From assembly GCF_000003815.2 (NCBI RefSeq), contig NW_023365777.1:106855-170854 (forward strand): a stretch of 64,000 bases of DNA, in the 5' to 3' direction. Numbering within the stretch: the first letter of the stretch is position 1; each line of letters opens with the position of its first letter. This document shows, piece after piece, positions 22,901 to 31,770 of the stretch. Below the pieces are notes generated by a model. It did not search any database, had not been told where the DNA came from, and worked only from the letters and a program-made list of their open reading frames with translations. Both the position numbers and the translations under genes were made by a program. Source of the DNA: Branchiostoma floridae (lineage: Eukaryota; Chordata; Leptocardii; Amphioxiformes; Branchiostomatidae).

Positions 22901-23851
22901 ACTGGAACTGGCTAAGTACCTGTACCTCCGACTGAAATGTAAGTATCTCAACCTAACTTCGCATCAATGTCAATCATTCCCTAGAAACCGTTGTGAAGCA
23001 ACCACTCACTCGCGGCTCTTGCAACCAAATTGGAATATTACTGCCTTTGAGGTAGCAGAGCACAGTATCTATCCGCGAACCCTGGGGTCTATGATGCGGG
23101 TACATAAAATAGTAAGGATAAACTTGTTGAAGGAGAGGTAACAAGCCTTATTTAAGGGGCAGTCAGATATAACCTGTGCTGCATGGTCACGGAAGGTGTA
23201 CGGTTTCGTATAGTGATTTGTGCGTTTTTCATAACATTCGTACGTTTTGGCATGGTGATTTATGCTTTTTTCATAAAATTAGTGTGAATCTGTGCAAGGA
23301 GCTTTGATCTGTGCAAATGCTTAGGCACCCCTGTAATTGCGTCAACTTTCGATTTGATTGTCATTGTGCGGAGACTAACAGTAAATGTCAGTTGTTGTCA
23401 GACGAATTTTAGTACGGTACTGACAGTAAAAGAAGAGTGAAAAGAAGCATATCAAGTACTTGGCAGTAATGCTTCAGTAAGGCAGTAACAGCTAATTTAC
23501 TGAAAATAAACTGAAACCATACTGTTAGTAAATTGATCAGTATATTTTCAGTACTGACGGTTTGCTAACTCCACAGGCCAACCACATATACAAGTTGCGG
23601 AGCCAGTTCTGTCCACCGTCCTCTTCCGTATTCCCGGCGTGAGCGACAACATCAACCGCAGCCTGCTGGAGGAGATCAGTGCCGACGGACGATTCTTCGT
23701 CTCCACCACGACAGTGAAAGGCACGCTGTACCTGCGAGCCTGTATCTTCTGCTACAGGACCCACCGACAACACCTGGACGTCTTCATCAACAAAGTGAAG
23801 AAAGCCATTGTCAAGATGGAATTGGAATGGGAGTTTTGTTATGCGGGGTGA
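7932..23851 (+). CDS. Group II pyridoxal-phosphate-dependent decarboxylase (594 aa)
   Basis: Nine exons in consistent phase: 7932-8120, 8478-8826, 9235-9378, 10099-10282, 12425-12581, 12916-13132, 13348-13510, 22832-22938, 23577-23851. The start ATG is the first after an acceptor at 7925. The fold is that of the glutamate/aromatic amino-acid decarboxylase superfamily. Visible hallmarks are GNLTSGGTVA near residue 260, the PLP-stacking His299 in SELTHDG, TTGTTDVGSVDP near 352, the PLP-nitrogen Asp381 in LHVDACYGG, and the Schiff-base Lys413 in DPHKG. All are intact, so the protein is probably an active decarboxylase of an acidic or aromatic amino acid; I cannot name the substrate. The active-site Lys is followed by GLYAPFGTG, unlike the NPHKW or NPHKM context of ordinary animal AADC/HDC/GAD. 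This recalls decarboxylases common in bacteria. Residues 75-158 are a repeat-built linker. Intron 7 is 9.3 kb and full of transposons. Confidence 0.9.
8511..8762 (+). repeat. Coding minisatellite: 12 x 21 bp encoding QSGPGQA
   Basis: Twelve in-frame 21-bp units lie inside exon 2 of the decarboxylase. Eleven encode QSGPGQA and the fifth encodes QSGPGLA. Near-identity at the DNA level points to recent unequal exchange. The translated region should be an extended, disordered Gly/Pro/Gln linker between the N-terminal helices and the catalytic domain. The opposite strand is also open, as expected for a 21-bp period. Confidence 0.95.
9558..9599. repeat. Short hairpin in decarboxylase intron 3
   Basis: TGGTCTAGTCTC is followed by a spacer and then GAGACTAGACCA, giving a 12-bp perfect stem. 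Confidence 0.7.
10395..10640 (-). mobile_element. LINE reverse-transcriptase 3' remnant
   Basis: Read on the minus strand in two frames, the segment gives GHVRRMEDGRITK and then GRPHLHFKDVCKRDL. These are the conserved C-terminal phrases that follow the reverse-transcriptase domain in many animal non-LTR retrotransposons. Stops and a frame change show it is dead. It lies in decarboxylase intron 4, just left of the element at 10703. Confidence 0.7.
10703..11957. mobile_element. 1255-bp DNA element with subterminal repeat arrays, 6-bp target duplication
   Basis: The termini are inverted: GAGGGTCTGCATG on the left and its near-complement on the right (GAGGGCCTGCATG read inward). Both sides are flanked by ACTTGA (10697-10702 and 11958-11963). 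Next to each end are clusters of about 30-bp units carrying 'accgttaagcgttacc' or 'aacgttaatcgttat', probably transposase-binding arrays. No long ORF. An inverted, incomplete copy is at about 19535-20464 in the same gene. Superfamily not assigned. Confidence 0.75.
13150..13290. repeat. (ATCC)n / (ATTC)n low-complexity tract
   Basis: Imperfect tccatccatcca and ttcattcattca runs directly after the donor site of decarboxylase exon 6. Spurious reading frames here are repeat artefacts. Confidence 0.85.
13853..13876 (+). other. G-quadruplex-capable run
   Basis: Four consecutive runs of four to seven G are separated by single T residues. A further run of ten G follows at about 13900. It lies at the start of the 9.3 kb intron 7. 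Confidence 0.6.
14937..15235. mobile_element. Probable inverted-repeat element, about 300 bp
   Basis: The left 'ctacggtcacatttccaaac' and the right 'gtttggaaatgggaccgtaa' are inverted with a few mismatches, and related 'ggaactgtaaccgtaaaac' text is inside. Ends are approximate and no target duplication was found. Confidence 0.5.
15631..16195. repeat. 51-bp minisatellite, about 11 copies
   Basis: Units of 51 bp built on 'tataatgccctatctggc' and 'ggcaaaggaaaggcaccg'. The period is divisible by three, so one frame on each strand stays open for more than 100 codons. No splice or start context supports coding. It lies in decarboxylase intron 7. Confidence 0.9.
17449..17906 (+). mobile_element. 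Miniature LTR retrotransposon (TRIM-like) with tRNA-like LTRs
   Basis: Two direct repeats of 177 bp (17449-17625 and 17730-17906) start with TG and end with CA. They differ at one position (17490 A versus 17771 G). The 104-bp interior begins one base after the first LTR with a primer-binding-site-like TGGTTCCCACGCC. It ends in a polypurine tract (about 17711-17729) abutting the second LTR. CCAT flanks both ends (17445-17448 and 17907-17910). Each LTR carries a tRNA-like segment: an A box around 'tggccgaacgg' and a B box GGTTCGAATCC (about 17505-17580). Transcription by RNA polymerase III is therefore possible. It encodes no protein and interrupts the SGNH ORF. Confidence 0.8.
17931..18621. 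mobile_element. Mutator-like non-autonomous element, about 115-bp terminal inverted repeats
   Basis: The left arm (about 17931-18050) and right arm (about 18500-18621) are long inverted repeats containing three 'cgccccaa' motifs. The 9-bp duplication CTTTTGTAT flanks them (17922-17930 and 18622-18630). Long terminal repeats with a 9-bp duplication are characteristic of Mutator-type elements. The centre is G/C-rich with no ORF. It sits inside the SGNH frame just after the GHSFV block. Confidence 0.7.
19535..20464. mobile_element. Inverted, truncated copy of the 10703-11957 element
   Basis: The right end at 20464 is the reverse complement of the 10703 terminus, followed inward by the same 'aacgcttaacgg' subterminal array. 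Similarity runs leftward to about 19535 ('ctattgtttcagcacatgg') and then stops, so the other terminus is missing. The two copies face each other about 7.5 kb apart within one gene. Confidence 0.7.
20582..20984 (+). other. Duplicated exon-like segments, function unknown
   Basis: Two stretches start after acceptor-like sites with near-identical openings: LTILNKSNDDD at about 20594 and LTIQDKTDNDE at about 20871. The second reads on for about 37 codons to a stop at 20982-20984. They look like alternative or duplicated terminal exons, but I recognise no family and see no upstream exon. They lie inside the decarboxylase intron. A further imperfect duplication ('ccagaaccgcacc', 'ccagaacagcgcc') follows at 21040-21440. 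Confidence 0.25.
22028..22385. repeat. Three degenerate tandem copies, about 110-190 bp apart
   Basis: The phrases 'gatatcgacaaaaatctg', 'gatattggcaaaagttgtg' and 'gacataacggcaaaaagctg' are each followed by a 'atattggt'-type segment and preceded by an 'aaagca' motif, which shows diverged copies of one unit. Confidence 0.5.
23203..23333. mobile_element. Solo arm of the CAGGGGTGCC inverted-repeat element
   Basis: Ends in 'gtgcaaatgcttaggcaccc', followed by CTG, the terminus of the full element at 62264-62896, with diverged 'cataacattcgtacg' text inside. Only one arm is present. It lies in decarboxylase intron 8. Confidence 0.7.
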
Positions 23852-24240
23852 AGCTTCGTAAAGATTCATTGTAAGACCAAACGGCATGCACAAGGAGGTT
23901 CAGAATTCTTAGTACGCAGCATAGGGTGTTGTGGGTAATGGAGTACTAGTATGTCAAAGGTGAAGTCCCAAAATAGGTGAAGTGTCAAAATATCAACAGA
24001 TATGTGGCGGAAAATATTGAATGTATATTTTTGCAACCTTCATGCCGTTATTATGAGTTCTATGAATTTGGTATTGGCTGGGCTGGCACCTTTGGTGATG
24101 CTTGCAATAGTGCCATCTACTGGTTATCCTTAGTATTGCATGAGACTGAAATACATGATCGTGCCAAGGACGATATAACGTCCTTGATCGTGCACACATG
24201 CTACAAATCTGACATGTTCAGGTTGGACTTCCTTGGTGAA

Positions 24241-24250
24241 AATAAATAAA
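24241..24250 (+). terminator. Candidate polyadenylation signal, decarboxylase
   Basis: Overlapping AATAAA hexamers (aataaataaa) lie about 390 bp after the decarboxylase stop codon. Confidence 0.5.
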
Positions 24251-24639
24251 GCTTTTACTACAGCTTTACGTTTACATTTACAGTTGTATTCAGCTCTTTT
24301 TGCATTATGGTTTAATAGGGCATTTAAAAAAAACAGTTTCTTCCACACCCAATATCATATCCCTTCAACGATGTATCTCAAAGGTCTGACCGTCTCCAAA
24401 ACCATATTGCTTGAGTAACTGCTTTTTGGTCTAAGTTCATGATAGCACAACAGTTTCCATTATATTGAATGAATGAAGACCTTTATTACGCTCTCTAACA
24501 AGCTAAGTACAGGTCAAGGTGAATAGAATACAGTTCCTAGTGTGTTTATAAATACAATTGTCGTAAGGATGTGATATACTAGTAACTAAGACTACGATCT
24601 CAAGTATGCACAGGTTCAACTTCTATAAACTGACAGAGT

Positions 24640-24950
24640 CGTTAAATAAATAAACAAACACGTATACGCGCATGCATAGTGTAACGTTAACTGTTAGACA
24701 CGCACGCACACATTCGCACGAGCGCATGCCTGCCCCGTTGGCCGTTAGTGCGTGCACAAAGAAGTCATTGGTGTGCGTTGTGTGTTTGTATATGCTACTG
24801 TGACATACACACAACCTTAAACGTTACACTCGAACAGATAACGTGCCGGCAAGGAAGGCCGACACACAGACACATAGCCGTAGTAACAGATACGCGCACG
24901 CACACGCACACACACGCACACCGTGACACGGACACATGAGGCACGAGTAC
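24640..24950. repeat. CA-rich simple repeats
   Basis: Imperfect 'cacgcacaca' runs with an alternating purine-pyrimidine character. Reading frames here are artefacts. Confidence 0.6.
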
Positions 24951-26240
24951 AACGACCCGGTTGACCATTGAATTGGGCGCAGTGGGCGCGTCACACGTGG
25001 GTTCAACAACAAAAGAAATCCCCCCAGCTCTGTTCTTCAGTCCTTTGTGTTTGTGATTTTCTAGTGGCGATCAGAATATGAATCGTTCTGGTTATGGTAA
25101 TTCAATTATCCGCGGAGGCTTCGTTGCGCCCGAGGTGACACGAACAAAGCCGAAGCTGATTTTCGCGGCATTGAGCCAACCGTAACCCGATCCACCTGCT
25201 GCCGGACCATGTCATAAAATAGCCGTTAAAATAGAAAGGTAATATTTGCAAGCAAATACAGAATGTTACCTTCACATGGTTTAGTCTAGCATTTCTACCT
25301 GGAAGGGTAAACTGATTAAGTTGCAGAAGTTGACACAGGATAAGTCAAGACATGCAAGAATAAATTTTGATAATTTTTTATCTGTAACGTTATACATCTT
25401 GAATAATGAACACAACGTCCAATATTGTTCCAAACAGGGTTTCTCACCATCATCTCATCACAGCCCCATAGCTACAAGCCACAGGGGCAGTCTGTCCAAA
25501 AAGGTTTTCCATTTCTGACGGTCGTCAACAGGGTTTACTCGACGACATTTAGCGTGTCGTCTGCGGGAGCGTCAGGGCCTATGATTTTTTTCGGCTTGGG
25601 GGAGGTCCAGGGAGAAATTTCTTGGCTTGCGGAGGGAGAGCCATGGCAAAAACTGGTTTCCTTCAACAATATGTATTCAAATTAAAAAAAAAAAGATAGA
25701 GCTTCGAATCACTCGGGAAATTCATAATCTCTGACTTGGTGCAGGACGCGCGCCGCGAAGTTCAGTTGGTAACATAAGAATAAGTTCAATTTTGCGCTTT
25801 CCGTCATTGTTGACGAACAAACTCGGCGCGTAAGTATAGACAAATTTTGCAAAAATCTCTAAAAAATCAGCGAATGTTTGCGGACGGTGCAGACTTAGGT
25901 GATAATTCCTAACGCCCGCCGGCGGCGAGAGAGAAGCGAGAAGCGACTGGTCGAACCTGGTCGACGCCCCTCCCCCTACTGTTCTGGTCAGTCGCATCGT
26001 GCTAGCGCCGATGTTTTTGTTGTAATTTTCCCGGCCCGGATTAACTGTCAGTTGTTGCTACCATAGAAGGAAAAAAAATCGAACAATATGTGAAATTAAA
26101 TAAGGTACTTTCAAAATAGTATGGTACTTTCAAAATAGTCTCCGGTAAGCCGATCGGACCTCACATGCTTGCGCTCTATACGGGGGCGGGGCCCTACATG
26201 AAATTAAACGTGACAAATAGGTTTGCTTTTGATTCTTTAA

Positions 26241-26390
26241 TTAGGGGGGGACACTATTTTGCAAAAATGCAGTTTTTGATGAAATACGCAGCTAGAAATA
26301 TGGAGACGGTCCATCTGAATATGAAAATGTAAAAATTTTGAAAATCATTGATTGCTAACCCCCCTGTACATACCCCCTGAAGTTTTTAAG
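26241..26390. mobile_element. Repeat block, inverted partner of 28838-28985
   Basis: Begins with a G run ('aggggggga') and ends 'gtacataccccctgaag'. The same sequence occurs reversed at 28838-28985, including the inner 'atatggaga' segment. It is either an inverted pair of one short family or the two ends of a 2.7 kb element. Confidence 0.6.
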
Positions 26391-27499
26391 TTGACAATGT
26401 TCTGAACTAGTATAACGCTATACTACCAAACATGCTTAATGCCTTAGAAATTGTACTTTGGCATCCTTGGCAGAATATTTGACTTCAGGAGAGATCATTG
26501 TGGATATATGAACCTCAAAATGTATTTTCCATGCAAATATGGACTGTTCCAAGTCACCCCCATGGCAAAATGGGATGATCCAAACTCAAAATTGGACGAA
26601 ACGGGCTACAGGTATATCATAGAATGGGCAAAACCTGTGGTCACATAGAATTCTATGACTTAGATTCTGTTCTTTGTGATTGCTCTACACATTTTGATAT
26701 CATGTACTGTATTTTAAACTAGGGGCTGTGTATCAGTACGGTGTACCGGTACAAAACAGGTTTTTCGTATTGTACCGGTACCGGTCCGGAAAAAACGGAC
26801 CTGAAAAATGTGGTGGACAGGATGTTGGACCTATTGGAAAATGAACAGATTATATGACCAGGCATTGACATGTTTTGAGGCTTACCTGTACGTCGAAGAA
26901 ATAACAAGAGTGTAGTATAGTATAGTATAGTCTATAGTCATTCCTACCAATTTTTACACTCAATCACAGCGGCAGTTAGCCTTGTAGGATTTTAAAACGC
27001 CAGTGGTACTAAAATACTCTGCAAAGTAGACATCTTTGTAGCGAAATGGACCATCGTTTTGAGTATCACCACAAGTTTTTACATACTGAATCAGGTTCAG
27101 GTCCGGACCTCTGGACCTGAACCGGACCTGCATGAACCTGAATTTTCTGTACCGTACCACCCCTCTTAGGCATACATATAACTTATGTTTTATCCTATCA
27201 AGAAATAAATACCGTTTATGCATGAAAGTTGTGTTCCAACAAAAAAATTCAGGTTGTGAAAATTAAAATTACGACTTACGTTGCGCCAACCAAAATGCAT
27301 TTTCAAGTGTGCAAGTGGGTATTTCGAGCACTGTAAAATGCTGCAGGTATAGGATGCAGCCTTCGGGTTTATCTCTAAGGAGAGGTTTCAGCAGACAAGG
27401 AAAGAAAAAGTCTGTAGTGCCATTGTTCAAATGGTAGACACAATTACCAATCTGAAGTTACAAAGATACTGAAAAAGAAAAGAAAACCTGGATCGTTTA

Positions 27500-27701
27500 G
27501 ACAGTACAGTATAGAAGTCAGGAAAGGAGGCATGATACCAGAGATTCTGATAGCTTGGGAAATGAAGAGGAGCTTAAGAAGCAAGGACTCAATGAGAAAG
27601 AGATTGCAAACATTGCTGTTGATTGGAAGAGAGACAAAGACTTACAAACCCTAAAAATCCAAGATGGATCTTTCACATCAGCTACAGAAGTTGATATGTA
27701 A
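27500..27701 (+). other. Possible exon, charged reading frame with splice donor
   Basis: A Lys/Glu-rich open frame includes NEEELKKQGLNEKEIANIAV. It runs into a consensus donor (GTAAGT at 27698) two bases into a codon. The upstream border is unclear and no family is recognised. It lies between the inverted repeat blocks at 26241 and 28838, so it could belong to a transposon. Confidence 0.25.
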
Positions 27702-27902
27702 GTGTAAAAGCTAGCCCAACTCAAGAACACAGCACTGTCGCTGCCGATAACAACAGAAAACCCATCTGTGGTCAACCTAAAATTGTACTTGAACGATGTT
27801 ACACCATTGACACCATCTGCAATGAGTGTAAATTTGACTATGGTTCTTTTGATTCTGTTGTAAATAGATGTACCAATAAAACATTGTTGAAATTCAGTAT
27901 CG

Positions 27903-28345
27903 CAGGCATCTTGGGGCTCGAAATACTACCTGCTTATGCAGGTAAAATTGCAGCTGTGCAGGTATTTCTGGTGTCTACCTGCTACCTAACCTGCACTGGT
28001 CCATGTACTGAGTATATACAGGTTAGTGCAGATAAACTTGGAGCTGTGCAAGTAAACTGTCTACCAGCACCTAACCTGCACTAGTCCCAAATACTAGGTT
28101 TTAGACAATAAACGTCATATGATGTAGGGGCACGAGGATTGTTATTAGCTGCATTGAATGTTACCACTACCACCTATCTAAGTAATATTCTGAAAAGAAA
28201 AAAAATGGTTCCTAAAGAATTCTAGTATGATCTATGCTTCTTAAATTCAGAGTGGTGCAGGTAAAATTTGTCTGGTGCAGGCTATTTTCAATGTTAACTG
28301 CACTGGTGAAAATGCAGAAAAAGTATTTCGAGCCTTGGATATAGT
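27903..28345. mobile_element. hAT-like MITE, family B, copy 1
   Basis: The termini 'ggggctcgaaatact' and inverted 'agtatttcgagcc' match the element at 43595-43952. Subterminal 'acctgc' and 'gcaggt' motifs are repeated at both ends. The target duplication is not clear for this copy. Confidence 0.65.
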
Positions 28346-28837
28346 ATGTACATGTACAAGGGGAGAGTTTAGGAATCAGTCAACTGTTGCTTTTCTGTCC
28401 ATACTTCACGACGCACATACAGAAACACTGGTTTTAAGCTTGGCAAAAAAACTGTGATTTTGTTACCTTGAAACAATGTTTCTTTTTGAAGTTGCCCAAT
28501 GTACTTAGCATTGAGTTTCTGAAAATTTTACCACTATTCTTGTGAAGCTAAAGACACTTCGTAATTGATGTGGGTACTCTTTATTATTCTCAGCACTTGT
28601 CGAATTACTACCCTACCGTGACCTCCTTGTTTTGGGCCAAATAATGGAAATTCGCCCCAAGACTTGTTGCCCTGTTGCCATGGCAACCAAGAATATTAAG
28701 CCAAAACCTGATAGAATGGTATCTTGGAGTGTAATGTATCATTTAATCACACAAAATGTGCAAAAAGAACTGAAGTAATGTAGTCAGTGCTTGCAGACCT
28801 TAGCAAAGTCACACAAGTACATGGCGAGGGGGGTATC

Positions 28838-28985
28838 CAAACTTCAGGGGGTATGTACAGGGGGGTTAGAGTTTTACAATTGCCTAAATTCTGTGATTTC
28901 TGTGTTTAGATAGATCATCTCCATATTTTAAAATGCGTATTACAAAAAGTTGGTACTAATGTCCCCCCCTACTTTAATTGACTGC
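28838..28985. mobile_element. Repeat block, inverted partner of 26241-26390
   Basis: Begins 'cttcagggggtatgtac' and ends in a C run. It is the reverse-complement counterpart of the block 2.5 kb to the left. Confidence 0.6.
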
Positions 28986-30831
28986 TTATAAAATATGGAC
29001 CGAATCTACCGGTGTCATCATGTTGCACCAAATGTGGGCTGACCGTCTATGAAAATTAAGATGTCAAAGATATTTCCCAAAAGGTAGGCAGAGATTTGTT
29101 GATGTTGGCGGTGTTGTTTTTTTGATGATTTTCTTAGTCGGACCATCGCAAACAGTACATTCAGCCCCTTTCCCCGTGAAAACATCAGCTAGCTTGTGCT
29201 AGATACAGCCTCACATGAGACAAGAAGTACATACAGTCACAATTTTATTGTCAAATATTATAGAATTGAATTCTCGTTTCTGTCTACTTGAATTAGACTA
29301 ACTTCTGAAGAGAGCAAAATTTAAACAAGCGTACCAAGTTACGGCACACTGCGTAGCACAAAATCGGAAGGTACATTGAATTTCACAAAAACGTCTCACA
29401 GAGTTTGCCGCTTGTACTACGCAGCGCGAAGGGTTCTCCTCAGCATGCTCAGTCACACTTTTTGCCTTGCCGCGGTAGCGGCGTGGCCTTGTGGACACTA
29501 TTTTCTTGGTTGGATGGTTGGATGCATCAATGGTTCAAACAATGTTAACCCAGCCCTTCCAAAGGCCCCTCCGAAGTCCCTTCCCAGTTCTCTTTCTCGT
29601 GGACAAACTTACGGCTTAGGCGACCAACAGTACATCCCCGTCAAGATTTATACCTCCGTTTTACGTATTTGATAACAGTTGTGGTCGGTACTGAAAGCCT
29701 CTTAACATCTGGTTACATCGAATGAATGAAGCGTTGTATGGTGATATTTCAGATCCATTGTAGTAAAATATTATCAAGTGAATTATCTTACATAACAACT
29801 TGCATTAGCTATTCATAAAGATGAAATAAATGCCTAATCAGACCAATGCATTGTATGTGAATATATAAGTAGGCAATGACGTCATTAAAACGTCTCAAGA
29901 ACGTATGACCGCAGCAAAACGCTAACTTGAGTTCAGTAGAATGCGAGCTCAAAGCGTTACACGAAAAGTCGTAATAAATAATATTTGCGGGTCACTATTT
30001 ACATTTTAAATACTAACCCAAGTCCTGTCGCAAGCAATAATTGTTTGTTTGCAATGCATTTTCTGTATGCGACGCATTTTCAGAACGCGTGCCTGCTATC
30101 GGTGAGAAACTCCAGTTAGAGACCTCAGGCCTGTGGTACGTACTAAATTTTCTAGTCTTCATTATATATCCTTTCTTTAAAGTTATCGGGAATTCAGAAG
30201 GAAAATTTAACGTCTTAGAATATGTAAGATAAAATTCTACCTACTCAGTATGTCAAACTCCTAGTTCTATCGTAGTGGTTCCACAAATTATCGTTTTTAT
30301 TCGGTGTTTTTGTTGTGGCCAGTCATCATCTTCCGTAGATGACTTTGCTTTGTGCATTGTCGGAAATTTTTGTTACCTTGATGGTACTTCCCTGACACTA
30401 TAGGTTAACACATTATTGAGAAGTGTAATAAATGACACTGTGGTTTGTCCGGCTGTAAACATAATTTCATAAATTTCATAAAACCGAAAAGACGAAGTGA
30501 AACAAAACCGCCCCCCTCCCCAGTCTTTCTATTTACATGCGTGTCTTAGTTTCTTGCTTACCAACTAACGTTTGCCAATCTTTAAGTGTCTTCTCGGGAC
30601 TGTTTGTTGTAATGCCTTCATTTTGGTCACAATGACAAAAAAATTAAAGCTGTCGGTGGAGGAGGGTAGCAGATCCCCTCTACCACAAATTGTGAAGAAT
30701 GTAATGAAATTTAGGGTGCTACCCTTCAGTCATATGTTTAGAAACACCTAGTATTCTATCAATCAAAAATGCATACGCTCATTCCGTTGGTTTTAATGTT
30801 GACACAAGAAATTTAACTAATTGTTCAATCT

Positions 30832-31770
30832 TACCATAGTACATATACCTGAACTGCAGTCATTCATATAGTACCCTCTCAACTTACCACAGTACCTCAA
30901 ATTGTGCATGCAGTACCCACTCAGCTCACCACAGTACCTGGACTCCTGCTGTGCATGCAGTACCCACTCAGCTGACCGCAGTACCTGGACTTTAGCTGTG
31001 CATGCAGTACCCACTCAGCTCACCACAGTACCTGGACTCCTGCTGTGCATGCAGTACCCACTCAGCTGACTGCAGTACCTGGACTCCTGCTGTGCATGCA
31101 GTACCCACTCAGCTGACCGCAGTACCTGGACTCTAGCTGTGCATGCAGTACCCACTCAGCTGACCACAGTACCTGGACTCCAGCCACGCATGCAGTACCC
31201 ACTCAGCTGACCACAGTACCTGGACTCCAGCCATGCATGCAATACCCACTCAGCTGACCACAGTACCTGGACTCCAGCCACGCATGCAGTACCCACTCAG
31301 CTGACCACAGTACCTGGACTCCAGCCATGCATGCAATACCCACTCAGCTGACCACAGTACCTGGACTCCTGCCATACATACATTACCCACTCAGCTGACC
31401 ACAGTACCTGGACTCCAGCCATGCATGCAGTACCCACTCAGCTGACCACAGTACCTGGACTCCTGCTGTGCATACGGTACCCATTCAGCTGACCACAATA
31501 CCTGGACTCCTGCCGTGTATGCGGTACTAACTCAGCTGACCACAGTACCTGGACTCCTGCTGTGCATGCAGTACCCACTCAGCTGACCACAGTACCTGGA
31601 CTCCTGCCGTGTATGCGGTACTAACTCAGCTGGCCACAATACCTGGACTCCTGCTGTGCATGCAGTACCCACTCATCTGGCCACAATACCTGGACGCCTG
31701 CTGTGCATGCTGTACCCTCTCAGCTGACCAAAGTACCTGAACTCCTGCTAACCATACAGTACTCACTGAG
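30832..31770. repeat. 47-bp minisatellite, about 20 copies
   Basis: Units contain 'cagtacctggactcc', then a variable pyrimidine segment, then 'gcatgcagtacccactcagc'. Higher-order alternation of variants (for example two paired units near 31180-31380) suggests block duplication. The two ends of the array are more diverged than the middle. Confidence 0.95.

Noticed and set aside
25722-25997. 91-codon minus-strand frame in a G/C-rich patch
   Set aside because: The G/C-rich composition lowers stop frequency; no recognisable motif or splice pattern.
30832-31770. CRISPR-like array of 47-bp units
   Set aside because: The variable segment is only a few bases of drift within a minisatellite unit, not spacers.
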